From: Symsagittifera roscoffensis
Lineage: Eukaryota; Xenacoelomorpha; Acoela; Convolutidae
DNA: 64,000 nucleotides
Reading direction: 5' to 3'
Assembly: GCF_963678635.1 (NCBI RefSeq)
Contig: NC_087062.1
Span: 12,320,670 to 12,384,669 of the forward strand
A program made the position numbers and the translations under genes. Below the pieces are notes generated by a model. That model saw nothing but the letters and a program-made list of their open reading frames with translations, was not told the origin of the DNA and made no database searches. Positions within the stretch are counted from its first letter, which is position 1; each line of letters opens with the position of its first letter. Below, piece by piece: positions 10,640-23,445 of the stretch.

Positions 10640-13600
10640 ATGACACAACAGGCGAACAGTCGCTCAGAATCGCCATGGGACCGAAGCTCAGATTCGAAAG
10701 ACTTGAACTCGCTAATAACCGACAATGCTTCTCAGTTTTTCTCAAGTCCACCTCTTTCAACATCGATTCATGGAAGACTATCGATCGGAACAGCCGGATA
10801 TCTAACAGTGCCAAAGTCAGAAGAAAACAGTCCAGTTGTGCGCTACAAACGAAACACTCAAAATGTATCAATAAGCACTTCAAACTTGTTAAATGACGAC
10901 CAGGACTCGCATTTAAAATCTGCAGCTTCAGTTCCAGATTTTTCAAGTTGTTCTCCGAACAATTCGTCTTACGTGGAGGAGTTTGATCCGTTGGTTCCGC
11001 AACGAGCAGATTCATTGGAAGAACTTTTTAAAGCGTTCAACCAGATTGCAGAGGAGAAACTACCACCTGAATTGCCTCCAAGGATTAAAAAGTCGCCTTC
11101 AAAAAATCAACCAGGACCTCCTTTACCGCCAAAACCGCCCAATGATGTCATTGAGAGAGCATTTTCAACAGTAGAACCACCTCATTTAAGTGTCCGACCA
11201 TCGTCTTCAGATTCACTGAGGAGCTCTTTAGCACCTCCGCTTCCCAGAAGAAAAGCTAACTCTGAAGTATGTCAGTCGACTGATGAAAACTTGGCCGCCC
11301 CGGACGTTGGTGTTGTCTGTTTGCAGCCTATCGAGAAACTTAGAAGCTGTATTGACAAAGTGAAATTTAGAACAGAAAGTTACGCTTTTTCGCAATCAAA
11401 TTGCGTAGCAGATGGATTCGTATTATCAACAGGCGGAAACAATTTGACTTCCAATAAACTGGAATCCTTGATTAAAGTCAGATTCTTCATAAATGATGAC
11501 GAGCGCAGCTCTAAGGAACCTTATTTGGAGTACAGAAACTGTAAGTTAAAACGAACTGCAAACGATATTTTGGAGTTCTGGAAGTCTAACTTCAGTGATC
11601 TGGGACCTGGTCATTATTATGTCAGGTTCTGTGGCTGTCAGATATACATGCAACCTGACTCGGTGATCGGATCCCACCTCATTGTTCGAAAGTTGTTCGC
11701 GCTGAGGCGACCGTTGGATGTTTGCATCAAAAAAGTAGACGATGATATTAGATCAGGAAAGGCAGAGAAGCGACGCCAAAGGTCTGAAACATCGGATTTG
11801 TACGCTTCTGAAGCAGTTACTTGGCCTTTGGCTTCTCATTTGGAGCATTTAGTCCAAATAATTGTCGAAGCAAATCTGGCAGTTGAAGGCGACCAAGAAG
11901 TCGGTCGTAAAAACTCAGTTTCAAATCGAAACCTCATGAGATTCATTCAAAGTGCGAAGTTGCTGAGCAGTTTTCTGAACATTCACTACTCTCCATTATC
12001 AGACGCATATGATCTTCTGGAAAATAGCAGTTCGACCGATTATAACAAGAAAAGAGAGTTAGTTATGTCGGAAGCGCTAGATTTTGGAAAGTATTTAATT
12101 TCATCATTTCAGTACCTCAAATATTGCAAAGAAGTTACAAAGTTGCCGCTAACAGCAGCCTCGAATTTACAAAACTTTGGAGTGAAAATATTCTCGATTA
12201 GCAATATAGGATCTCTGGCTGTACGAGAAGCTTTGACTAAGATCTTCATTGATGTGTGCATGTATTATAATGGTCGCGTAATTTTCAAATCCTCGTTTCG
12301 GGATTTCTGGCACAACGTCCGCTCGAAAGCTACTATTGAGATCAATCAAACATTGACATTTTCGGACCCTCTCGACTGTGGAGTTGTAAGAATATGTGAC
12401 CTTCCACGTGAGTTAGTTCTGTCAGTATCTCTGTGCTACATATCTGAAACTACTTTAGCTGAAGTTAAACTGGCGTCGGTGGCCTATCCGGTTTTCGACT
12501 GCAATGGAATTTTCAACGACGCTCAAGTGTTCCTTCCGTTTTGGGTCAAACCCAATTTACCTCATCCTGACTACACACATCTTAGCTCGCCGACTTTAAA
12601 CACAGCATCAAATACATCTCCTATCTTGCACATGGAAATTGTCAATCCGTCCAAGGAATCATTAGTTTTCTCAATAACTCAAGTAGAAAATGGCGCAGAC
12701 CACACTTTGAAACGAACTATTCCAGAAAGTCCTCTGAGAAGTAGTAGACTGAAACGGATAGACAGAATCTTTCAGTATAAACATGAGAACATGTTGCTTA
12801 GGAATCCAGAGATCCCTTTGCCGAATGATGAGCGAGGCGACATGATTCGCGACGACTGTGAACTCATATGGCAATACAGACGAAATCTTCTTACTGACGA
12901 ATGTTATGGCTCAAACTATTTGCCAGATGTGTTGTTTTCCAATATCTGGTCGTGGAACTATGCTCAAACTCGTCACATTAATGAATTGATTTCGCTATGT
13001 TGTGGTCAGATGGATCGCTTTTCTGCGTTTGTGATTCTTCTCTACAGATTCTCAGATTCGGCATTACGTCAGTTTGCGGTCGAAAATCTCGACTTCACCA
13101 ATGACGAATTGATAGTTTTAGTTCCAGTTCTGTGCGAGTGTCTTAAGTACGAAATTTACATCGCGAACCCATTGATTGAGTTTTTGTTGCAAAAATGTGC
13201 GGAATCGCTTCTGTTCGGAATTTCGCTCTTCAGAAACTTCATTCTCTGCACTTCGTTGCCTCAATATAAGCAGATGTTTGAGGTTTACAAAGCCTCAATT
13301 TCTGATATATGTCCCAGTAATGTTGTTCAAGGCTTCGAAGCACAGGAGAGGCTCGCACGTGAACTTGAAAAATTCTACACCGAATTAAATGTAGAAAAAG
13401 AAACCATAGTTTTAAAAGCGTTTTTGGCCGATCTAAATGAGAGTCTTTTCCAAAATGAACAGCAAGAAATAGTCTCGTTTTTCCCGCCTGGTCGAACTTG
13501 TAGGGGATTTAACGTTGAAAGGTGTTTTCTGCACGCGAAGTCAAATGCGAAACCGATGCATTTATATTTCGTTACTAAAAGCGACTTCGAGCTAGAAGTT

Positions 13601-16600
13601 ATTTACAAGTACGGCGACGATCTTCGACAAGACCAACTGATGTCTCTGCTAATGACATTTATGAATTCCTGGTGGTTGTCAGACAATCTAGATCTTAAAT
13701 TCATATCATACGGAGTTTTTCCCTGTACTCCCAATTCAGGCTTCATCGAAGTTGTTCCGAATGCAGTGACTTTGTGTCAACTGCAAACATTCGCAGGAGG
13801 CTTCACGGGCGCCTTAAATTTGAATTGCATATATCAATGGCTGCGTCAGAAGAACCCAGACGCAACTGCTTTCGATATTGCTCTGGACAATTTCACTCTT
13901 TCGACTGCTGCCTACTGTGTTGCGACCTACATACTTGGAGTCTGTGACCGACACAACGACAATGTCATGATTCTTCCCTCGGGACACCTGTTTCACATTG
14001 ACTACGGTCGCATTTTCGGACATAATCAGAAGTTTGGACCTGTGAATCGTGACAGGACTCCGTTTATTCTGACCAAAGATATGTTCTACGCGATCAATAG
14101 ATCGAACTCGGATGTGTCTGAGAGTTACTATGAGTTCGTGAAGACTTGTTGTGCTGCGTATAATGTGGTGAGGCGCAATGCGGATTTTGTAATTGCGATT
14201 GTTAGGCACATGATCGGAGGAGAGAGGCCGGAAATATCAAGGGAGATTCAGTTTCTAGTGCAGAGGCTACAGCCACAACTGAGTGAAGACGAAGCTACAC
14301 AGGTCAGCTGTCCTACTCTATCTTTACAGTTTTCTTCAATTAGTGGTTTTCGGATCAATTGAGCAATCCCCCCCCCCCGTAATGACATGACCAATTGAGC
14401 TATCTGCCCCCCCCCCCCACCCAATTAATAGCACGCTTTCAATTGGCCGATTGAAGTTTGTTTTATATGAGTATCGAGAAAAATTTGAAAAAGAAAAAAC
14501 CAAAAATCAGACAATTTTTTTGGAAATTTTTGTTTGGGCGACCGTTGCCCTATCGAGGAAAGCGATTTACCAGGGCTGCTTTACGTGCCTCAGTTTTATT
14601 GATTCTTTTTTCACTCTAAATGTAGTTTTTGAGCTTTGATATTGTAAATTTTGGCGTTTCATAATCGTTGGAGAGTCTGGTTCATGGTTTCATTTAATTT
14701 AAACTAATTTCAAGTGGTTATAAACATATCTCAAGTACCTATTGAGCGGGGGCGGCTATTTTAGGCGAAAACTATATTAGGCGAAAATAAAAGTATTAAA
14801 ATTAGGCGAAAATTTTGATTGAAAAAGTCTAAACTTTAGCGAAACTGTATGTGATTACTTACGACATTCCATTGCTAGATACAAAAATACACGTAATATT
14901 ATTCAAACAGCAAACCAACGGAAAAATAGTGACCGCCGCAGTCGCGCCAACGTGTTGCGAGCTTGCCAACAGAGGGTAGGTCTCTTTAAGAAAATTAGAG
15001 CCGGTTATCGCCCGTCGGCGACCTTAAACCGACAAACGACTTTGCAGTCTTTAACCGCTTCTCGTCAATGTCGTCTGGAAAATTAAGGGGGGGGGGGGGG
15101 GTTGCTAAAATCTACACTTTCATTATCAAAATTTTCGCCTAAATTTAACACTTTTGTTTTTATTTTCGCCTAATATACACAGCCCCCTATTGAGCTATCT
15201 CTCCCCCCCCCCCTCTAGAATGGTGGAGATTGCTCAATTGATCCGTGGTTTTCCTCTGTATTTTGTATTTTCTGCTGGGTTTCTCATGATCAAAAGTTCT
15301 ACAACCTTGCAGATTATTTCAAACAGTTCTTATTTTTCTGCTGGGGAATTTCTCTCTTTTATTTTTGCTTGAAGATTATGTGAAGTAAAGTTTTTGAAGT
15401 TTTTTTACAAAAAAACTCAAAATTTGTGCAAGATTGACGCAGCTGGTTTTTATTATTCATCTTGATGTTCTTAAATGTGTTCATTTATTTAGATGTTCAC
15501 GCAGAAAATAAACGAGAGCATCGACAAGTCAATGATCACAAGTTTGAACTTCGTCATCCACGCACTAGGCCAGACAGGGTTGTCCTCTGCGAAGAACAAG
15601 AGGCTATTTGACTTCACCCTCAACAGAGTCACTCGGGAGGACACGGCAGAGATACTGATGGTCAAAGTAGCCGGCGTTCAACACCGTTTTGATTCGGACA
15701 ATGAAAGGTAAAGCGAATACGGCTTTTGTATATTTTTCATGGGGATTTGATGGGCTCAAAAACTTAACCAAGAGAAATCAGTTTCGCAGCAAGTTGCACA
15801 GAAAGATATCTTTTATTTAAAGGTTTAGATGGAAATCAACCATTTTTTAGATATATTTGTTCCTGGAATCACTGGTAACCTTTTTTGTCATTTAAAAAAG
15901 AAGAAGAAACCAACTGAATAATTTTAATTAAAAAAATATACACATCAAAATCAACGGAAAGTGTTTTAATAAGTTGAAAGAAAATGTTTCAAATCAACGG
16001 AAGTGTTTTAAAGTTGAAAGACATCAGTCTTTTTCAAGGTGTTGATTTACTACTGTGATTTCTAAATTTACTACCTCTGGCTTTTTCGGTTTGTTTTTTT
16101 TTTTTGCTCTTTCAACTTATTTTGTATCGGTAGGAGGGCAAAATTTAATTTTAATGTTAACTATTATTTCAAGTCGTGTATAAATTATAAATTTCAAACT
16201 CAATCGCTCCAATTTTTTTTATGAAAAGTTTCTTATGGAATTTTTGATTGCTTTAGGATCAAAGGGCGTGCACCTGCATATTGTTGGCTGCTCAAATTAC
16301 TGAAAGCTTATTTAATATGGGCTGTTGTGTTTCTTGACTGTTTTTCTGAAATTAATATTATTTTTGTTTTCTTTTTTTTTCGACTTATTTTTTATTTGCT
16401 AAGCTTGCGTTGTCTCGCAAGTGATGCGAAGCTGTGTTTCGCCACTGTGTAAAAGTTTTCAATGTTTGAGGGATTTGGCTACTTTGTTGTTTGCCGAAGT
16501 TTTGTTTTTAGAAGTTTCGTAACACAAACTAAATCTCAGGGGTTTAGCCCACTTAATCCTTAATAATTACCCTTGCGATAAGCAAGAGTATTGCAATCGG

Positions 16601-19238
16601 GTTCTAGACTTGTTTTTCGTAAACAACTTTGTCCACAGTATCGCTTTTAGAGGATCTCCGCTGCTAGAGGATCTTCACTTCTTAAGTTGGATCTCCTCTT
16701 CTATCATTTAAGTAGTAATTAGTTTTTTAGCGCGTTCCTTAAGCCCGTTTCAGGTTGTAATTATCTTTTCAAAAAAGTTTCTCACTTTCTTGGGGATCAT
16801 TTTTTTTATCTGGCAGGCTTTTATTGGTTTAATTTTTAAAGCATGGGTTTTTCTAATTTAAACACTTTTTACTATAACTGAAAGATCACAAATTTGTTAA
16901 TTTACTATGTCTGACATTGAGTTTTTTTTCCATTTTTTTGTTTGTTTTTTAAATATTCTAACCGTTTTTGTTATGTTGACTTAGTCAATTTATGTTTCGT
17001 AATTTCGAGGGCATTTTTCGTAATTTCGTTTCGGATTATGTGTTTCAGTTTGCATTGGTCGTAAAAACTTATAAATTTTATGAATTTTTTTATGACAACA
17101 GTTTTATTTTCGGCTCAACAGGTTTCGACCCAAAGTTTGTCGCCTCTTTTGCTGCTCGGTAAATGATTTTTGTTTTTGAGGGATATTCATGAACTTCATC
17201 TGGTGCAAATATTGAGTTTTTGTGAAGTAATTTTTTCCAACATAATTTTTAGAATTTTTTCTTACTTAGTCTTTTTTCATTCACTATTTTGTAGCGCAAT
17301 GTGTTTTACGCATCGCAGGTGTTACGAATCTGTGCTTCGCCTCTAATAATTGTGGTTTCTGCGATTCGCAGAGGGTCTGTGAGAGGCTATTCTCAGCCTG
17401 TCTAAGCATAGTCCGTTTCTCTTATTTCCCCAGCTGCGCTCTTTTTTTGCAACTCGAGGCCGTTTTTTGCGTCTTGAAAATTCACGTGGTACAATTATTT
17501 AAGCCGTAATTGGTCAGGCTGTGGTAGACCTGAAGCTATAGATCAAGTGAGAGCTCGTTCGCACACACTATCATTGCAATGGCACGGGATCGATTACACG
17601 ATCTGACGAGCTCGGAGTGAACGCCTTACCACTATGCTAAGTGCCTGAAGTTTTGTTCAAATAACTGAATTGTGTTTCCCTGGGTGAAGTGTTGCAAGCA
17701 TAAGATTAGTGTTGACAATACACACATGCCTTTTTGTTTTGGCCACTCTCAAAGAATGGAAAGGAACTATGGCGTACAGTCCGTTTTTTAACTACCTCAA
17801 GGAAAGCTAGTAGGGGGTCAAGCGTAGTATGATATTTACCTAAGTAAGATTCATCCTACAAGACTCGTTTTTTAAACTAGTCGCAAATTTTAGTTTGGCC
17901 CTTTTAAGATTCATATTGACCCTTTTAAAACTCCTTCTTGGCGTTTTTTCGTTTGTGTTTGCGAAGTGCAGCTTCGCCTGTACATTAAATCCTTCTTGAT
18001 TCTTTTCGCAATGTTAAGAAACGCTTAAAAATAGTTGTCTCGATGTTGAGGAAAACTGGTCTGAATATTTTTCAATTTTCAGACTAAATTAGACGAAATT
18101 TGCTGAGACCGATATCCTTAATTCAATTCTTCTGCGAGTTTATTTTTATTTTAGCCATATTTTTTCTCGATTTTGCAGTATTTATCCTAATTAAGTTACT
18201 CTTTATTTTAAATAAAAATAATAATATATGCGATTTTTTTTTCAAATTTTTAACTTTTTCCAAGTGTATTACTATGATATGGTCATTTTGTGCCACTTGC
18301 AGAGCGACCAGCTGTCCTTGAAATTGGAAGATAGTTTGTCCAATTAATGAAACAAAGGAATTAAAAAATTGAAGCGAAGTGACAAAGAAAAATAACTTGC
18401 ATAAAACGTCCATGAGAATAGTTCAAATAATAATGTTCTCTGGTCTAGGTTTCACGTGTACGTCTGTGAAGTGAATACCGAAGGAAGAGAGACTTACTTC
18501 GTGTTCCGAAGATGGTCCCACTTCCGACAACTGATGGATCTCCTCGCAGCCAGGTTCCCGGACTTCTTCCGGGATCCAAAGAGTCGCCTTATTCTCAACT
18601 TCCAGCAGATGTTCAGCAAGCAGAGTAGTAGATTGTCACATAGACGCACTGCAATTCAACAGTTTCTCGATTTCATTTTTGCGTCTTCGAAGAGCGCGGT
18701 GCGAAACAGTGATGCGATTTACACGTTTTTTCAATCCTTACCCGAAGACAAAAGCTTCACGTTGAATAGCGAAGATATATACTTACACACTAGCCCATCA
18801 ATGAGTTCAATGCAATCGGTCCAAACTGGAGGAAAAATCGAGATGAAGATATCATGCGACGATCGAAAAACGCAAGTGAAGGTTTTAATTAAACGGTGTG
18901 TTGACTTAATGACTCCGAATTACTCCAATGATTTACAGGAAGACAGTCTGAACTCAAACGTGTATGTGAAGCTTAAGCTGCTACCAGTTGACGAAAAACT
19001 GTACATGAAAACGGACAGCTTCAAGAAGAAAACGGATATTAAAAATTCGAGCAGTCCGATTTTCAATCAACTGTTTTCGTTCAATGTCGGAGGCAACACG
19101 TGGGAGAATTTGTACATGGAAGTGTCCGTCTGTTATTACCAGTTTAGTACTGTTAACTCATCTTGTGTGGGTAAAGTGAACATTCCACTGATGATGTTGC
19201 AAGAAAATGTCCTCGAAGACACTTTTCTACTGTGCTAA
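10640..19238 (+). CDS. PIK3C2: Class II phosphoinositide 3-kinase (PI3K-C2)
   Basis: Three exons, 10640-14302, 15493-15707 and 18449-19238, join in frame with GT-AG introns (phase 0, then phase 2) into about 1555 residues; human PIK3C2A has 1686. The enzyme makes PI3P and PI(3,4)P2 on endosomes and clathrin pits. In order: a Ser/Pro-rich N-terminus with PPELPP and PPLPPKPP runs, a Ras-binding-like domain (about 270-375), a C2 domain (about 530-690), the helical PIK domain (about 730-890) and the kinase domain (about 955-1200). The kinase motifs are GDDLRQD (992-998), CDRHNDN (Asp1103) and HIDYGR (Asp1121), where Tyr replaces the usual Phe of DFG. The activation loop is NRDRTPF. The class II C-terminus follows: a PX domain (from about 1293, RFHVYVCEVN, FRRWSHF) and a second C2 domain (about 1419-1555). 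The first ATG in frame after the acceptor-like AG is used. Only PX plus C-terminal C2 separates class II from class I, so the class is firm; the paralogue is not. Confidence 0.93.
14352..15244. mobile_element. MITE with GGATCAATTGAGCAATC termini (outer element)
   Basis: The left end reads GGATCAATTGAGCAATC followed by a C run. The right end reads GATTGCTCAATTGATCC, its exact inverse. Direct repeats GTGGTTTTC flank it at 14343-14351 and 15245-15253, a 9-bp (or 8-bp plus one matching base) target-site duplication. The interior holds repeated AATTGAGCTATC phrases with long C runs and is split by a second element at 14748-15187. No transposase is encoded. Confidence 0.85.
14748..15187. mobile_element. 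MITE nested inside the 14352-15244 element
   Basis: The termini are inverted copies starting GGGGGC and carrying repeated 'TTAGGCGAAAA' blocks (three on the left at 14770-14815, matched by TTTTCGCCTAA blocks at 15130-15172). An exact 8-bp duplication TATTGAGC flanks it (14740-14747, 15188-15195). The 440-bp centre has no coding frame. The 8-bp duplication is typical of hAT-like elements. It must be the younger insertion, because its duplication is made from the outer element's own sequence. Confidence 0.88.
15708..18448 (+). other. PI3K-C2 intron 2 (GT-AG)
   Basis: Donor AG|GTAAAG and acceptor GGTCTAG|GTTTCAC, phase 2, joining an Arg codon at the start of the PX domain. The 2741 bp contain a - strand SINE (17351-17646) and hairpin-motif copies at 16411-16450, 17312-17345 and 17951-17983. 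No other gene was recognised. Confidence 0.85.
17351..17646 (-). mobile_element. tRNA-derived SINE, copy 1
   Basis: Read on the - strand, the element starts AGGCACTTAGCATAGTGG, which contains a pol III A-box (TAGCATAGTGG). About 30 bases later comes a B-box-like TAATCGATCC, then a roughly 220-bp body ending near GCGAATCGCAGAAAC. The copy at 44822-45300 shares the head, the block GAGCTCTCA and the whole body, in the same order. The head is therefore tRNA-like and the unit is a SINE. It sits antisense inside PI3K-C2 intron 2. Confidence 0.8.
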
Positions 19239-21833
19239 TTGTCACTCTATCAAATCAATCAAGAATTTCTCAAATTACATAGCTGTTAAAACTAATATAC
19301 ATCTTTCGTTACTAGCGAAACGCACTGTAGATGCTCACATTAGTTCAATTAGCGAATTTTTCAATTGCCATTGTTAATAACCTCGAGATTTTTATTGTAA
19401 AAAGTAGATTGAAGAAGTAATTGCTCAAATCGATTGTCTTTAAATTTAATATTCTTTTATCTAGACCGAATTCAATATTGCTTTGCATCTTTTACTTTTA
19501 CATGTCTTTATCTGACACATCGGTTACACGTCTCCAGTAGCTCAATGATAAGCGAAGTTGAACTTGAAATTAGTTCTGCTGGGAAGGAAGGTAAACAGGC
19601 ATTTCGACCGACGAAGTTCGATTTGATGTTCAATTTTTGATCTTGGTCACACATGTTTTTTGACCGTGTACCAAAAGGTTGCGTCATACGAGAAGTTGTA
19701 AGCTTTGAATGCTTTGATTTTGTTGAGTTTTGACATCCATTGATTTTGTTTTAAAATGTTTTTATAAGTTCTCATCTTTTTTTGACCTCCATTGATTTTC
19801 TTTACGCTTGCGATTAGCAAGCATATTCAAATCGGAATATAGACTTTTTTCGGGTTACCAACTAGTTAAACAAAATCAGTTGAATCATTTATGACGCTGG
19901 CATGCTCAATTTCATGAAAATTCAAATTTAACTAGCGCATGCCAGGCACTAGTTCATATTGTATGCTATATCTAGAACTCACACTATTGTATGTATACTT
20001 TAAAGAGTTTTTGTTTTAATTTTCTGCTGATGATTTTTCGGCTTCATGGTTGTCGACTTAAGCTCTGTCGGTTTATCGTGGATCCTATATGACTTAACAT
20101 GAGTTTTTTCCGTATGTTTTCACGAAAGTTTTCGACTGAGTTTCAGCTTTTTGGATGTCGGCTTCTATTCTGTCGGCTTATTTAACGATTTTTTTCCTTA
20201 AAATTATGTATTTTTGAGATCGATACTTGGCACTAATTTTTAAACGCCCAAATTTAACCCCACTAGGACCTCTTCTAAAAAATTCAAACACAGCAAATCC
20301 ACTTCTTTCCTCGATTGTAACATCGTTCGAAGTTCTGTTTGCTTACTTTTTACCATCATGGTGCACTCATCCTATAATTGTTGTATCGCAAGTAGTGCGA
20401 AACTCAGCTTCTTCGTTTTAAAATGTTAAATAAATTCTCATATTAGGTTAACAAGAACAGCTTAGCGATTGCGAAATTAATGTTCGTCCAGGTGCCGTGG
20501 GTTCATCAGTAGCTGTTGACCTTTTCTTTTTGCTGATGTTGTTTTTTGCCCCAAAAAATGGTTTCCTTTTAAGAGTTGATGAACGTAGTCAAGACTCTTT
20601 TCTAGGTTATTTACTTTTTTTAGGAAAGGTCTTAACATTTGTTCACATTCAAATTTTTTTTTTCGCGGATTTGACCTTTCAGTTTATTTTGAAATTTAAT
20701 TCTTTCCGTTGTTAAAAAGAAGGCAAACTCCACTATCGAACACCAAAAGAGTAATGGTCACGAAAAATGTCTCAAAGTGGATTCAAAATTAGTTTCGAAA
20801 GTGAATTTTAATTTCCAAATTTCAAAACGGAATATTGATCCAGTTTTCATAAGCTGTTTGTGAAATTCCAAGAGTTTCAAGGTCATTTTTACTATTAAAA
20901 TTGAAAATTCAATCTTTTTCAAGAAAACAAGTCATTTTTTGGTTTCTTGGCGTCCATTGATTCTCTTCAAAATTTCTGTTGGCTATGTTTCAGAAGTCCA
21001 TATGCTGGTAATTTTTATGAGTTTAGTATAACCGAACACTTTCTTTGCAATTCATTTTCAATTTTTACCGGGGTCAACATTTTAAGTTAACCCCGAATTA
21101 AGATTATCCAAATTATTAGTTTCTTCAATGTTGCAATCGTGCACTAGATTTTTTTCCCGAACCAGTTTTTAAGTTGACTGAGATTGGTGGTCATCTCCCT
21201 CTATACTTTTGTCAACGAACAGAATTTTTGGGCTTCTCTGCGTTTTAAATGCCCGTTCTATTCGAAATTCAGCCTGAATAGTTCCACTTTATAATATATC
21301 GGCTTTGAGGCTTCTTTTTTGGTCGTTTGAGAAGCAAAAAATTTTTATCTAAATGTTTTGAGTAAGAACTTGAAAAGTTGTTAAGAATTGTTGGCTTTGT
21401 TATTGCTCCGTAGGTCTTGTTTCGATGGGTATTTAGCATTCAATTTATCTTACTGCTCGAAGTTTTTCTGCAAAGGAGTTTCTATTCACGACAAGATCAC
21501 GTCGAATGTAGGAAACTTGTTGATCAATTTGCTTGATATATTAATGAAAAAACTTTTATACGGCTTTCATCTCTATTTGTCGGTTAGTTTGTGGTGCTAT
21601 GTATATGTTGTATCGCAAGTTGAGTGAAGCTTCTTTTCGTCTGTTTGTAAAATTCTTAAAGGTGCGGGTAATTTAGTTCCTGTTTGATAAGTTTTTCTTA
21701 GAAACTCTCTAACCGTTTTTAAAAAAAGTGGTACCAATGGAAGTCCGCCTAATCACCTGTGTGTCTGCATACTCCCCTAATCTCTTTTTACCTTACCACA
21801 CTTTCTACAGCCTTCGAAAATGTGTGTGGGGGA

Positions 21834-22225
21834 ATTTTTGACCCATATTTTTGGTTTTTATACATTTTCTGAAAAACTACCCTCCCAAATCTGAGATTTT
21901 AGTTTCAATCAAAAGGACGGGTTGTGAGGAGCTCCCCTGCATAAGTGGTTACGCCCAATTTTTTCACAAAAAAAAGTTATGACCCTCGGAAAAGTCAAAT
22001 ATACGATTTTTGAGTGTTTTTTGAAACTTTTCGTTTTTTCTCAAAAACTACCCTCCCAAATCTGAGTTTTTGGTTTAAATGAGAAGAACGGGTTGTGGTA
22101 AGCTTCGCTGCATAAATGATTACGCCTAATTTTTTTCCAAAAAAATATGAACCTCTGAAAAGTCAAGATTTCGATTTTTGATTTTTGAAACTTTCTCAAA
22201 AACTACCCAACCAAATCTAATGAGC
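21834..22225 (+). repeat. Satellite-like tandem repeat, period about 155-171 bp
   Basis: The phrase AAAAACTACCCTCCCAAATC recurs with its C at 21877 and 22048, and in decayed form at 22203. Each is followed by a GGTTGTG-containing block, a TAAGTGGTTACGCC-like block and an ATGACCCTCGGAAAAGTCAA-like block. Looser relatives of the same unit occur near 1440-1530 and 2700-3240. Confidence 0.75.
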
Positions 22226-22799
22226 AACGTTTTAAGCATCTTTCGACATAACAAGCTCTAAAAATCACTACAATATTTAAAAAACTGAAGTTAATGATGA
22301 AGTTAGCAGGTTTTGAAGTCATTAAATTGGATTTACTTTTTGCTATGTCTGTGAACTTTTTGTACTGATGCGGAAGGACAAGGGTAATTTCAAAAACAAA
22401 TTATCAAACAGGTATTTCCAGCTTTAGCTGGACTGTAGTTCCAAGATTTAGTGCCACTTTCTAACTGTCTGCTGGCTGTGTTTTGCTTTCGCGCAATCTC
22501 GGCGCTTTTTTGATTAACAAAGTGGCATCTTTATACAGTGTCTTTAGAACATCGTCGTTTAAAATCTTTCTTTCAAGTTTTTTGACCCTAAGGTGTCTGA
22601 AAGGTTAGTTGCAGTGAAGGTTAGGCAGTGAATCAGAAATGGCGATTGTAAAAGATTTACTTGGTTCAAAAAGTGGGTCATTTGTTTTGTTTCATTAACT
22701 GCTTGTCGGTTCGAATTTTTAGGTTCGAGTAGCCGGTTCGAATTTTTAGGTTCGGTTCGTGTTTTTTAGATTATTTTTAGAGCGAGTAGCGCCAGTAAA

Positions 22800-22855
22800 A
22801 TAATTTTTTTTATAAATTATTATAAATATATTATAAATTAATTATAAATAACGCG
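22800..22855. repeat. AT-only low-complexity stretch (ATAAATT repeats)
   Basis: Overlapping ATAAATTATTATAAATAT-type repeats, essentially without G or C, about 650 bp before the reductase start. Confidence 0.7.
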
Positions 22856-23029
22856 ACTAAGAATTGGTTTATACGTCAGTTATTATTTTGAAACTACAAA
22901 AAAGTGAAAAAAATGCTCTTTTTTTCGAAAAAGAAACGTTTCCGTTTTCGTTATTTTGTTGGAACTCTGCTATGCGACTCGCACATCAAGCGTTTGTTCT
23001 TGTTTGCATGGCTTACATCTTTAATATGA

Positions 23030-23084
23030 CGCAATACTGCTGTTTTGGTAATACCTTTTTTTAAACCAAGGAAGCAGTATTGCG
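23030..23084. repeat. Inverted repeat CGCAATACTGCT, 31-base loop
   Basis: CGCAATACTGCT at 23030-23041 pairs perfectly with AGCAGTATTGCG at 23073-23084, with an inner TTGGT/ACCAA pair. It may be the core of a small inverted-repeat element; no duplication was found around it. Confidence 0.7.
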
Positions 23085-23445
23085 ACAGATCAGCTTCATA
23101 AGCTTGGGATGTATAAGTTACGTAATCTATATAAATAACCATAAAATAAACAGGTCTTGTTCGTCTAAAATGTGTTTTGATCGATGATTCAAGCATTTGA
23201 ATTGCTCATATTATGAGACAAGCTACTGTGCTGTTACAAAATCGAATTGACGTATCCGATGAATTATAAAAAAAGGACTATTTAAATTTCTATTTAATTT
23301 CTTGGCGCAATTGAGACTGTTCTGTTGAACCAAAGAAAATTTTGCCTCAACATTTCATGAAGAATCTACACTTATTTTAATCCAGAATAATTTGAATTGT
23401 TAAACTAATTTCAATATACATCAAGTTACACCGAGAAAAACAAAA

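Larger units (their letters stand above)
14303..15492 (+). other. PI3K-C2 intron 1 (GT-AG, transposon-filled)
   Basis: Donor CAG|GTCAGC and acceptor ATTTAG|ATG, phase 0. About three quarters of the 1190 bp is two nested inverted-repeat elements (14352-15244 and 14748-15187). Confidence 0.85.

Noticed and set aside
13814-14209. 131-codon - strand frame
   Set aside because: Antisense shadow of the PI3-kinase catalytic domain.
18123-18413. 96-codon - strand frame within PI3K-C2 intron 2 with a VALQVAQN stretch resembling a frame at 28012-28197
   Set aside because: The shared residues are few and both frames are low in complexity; at most a shared repeat, not a gene.
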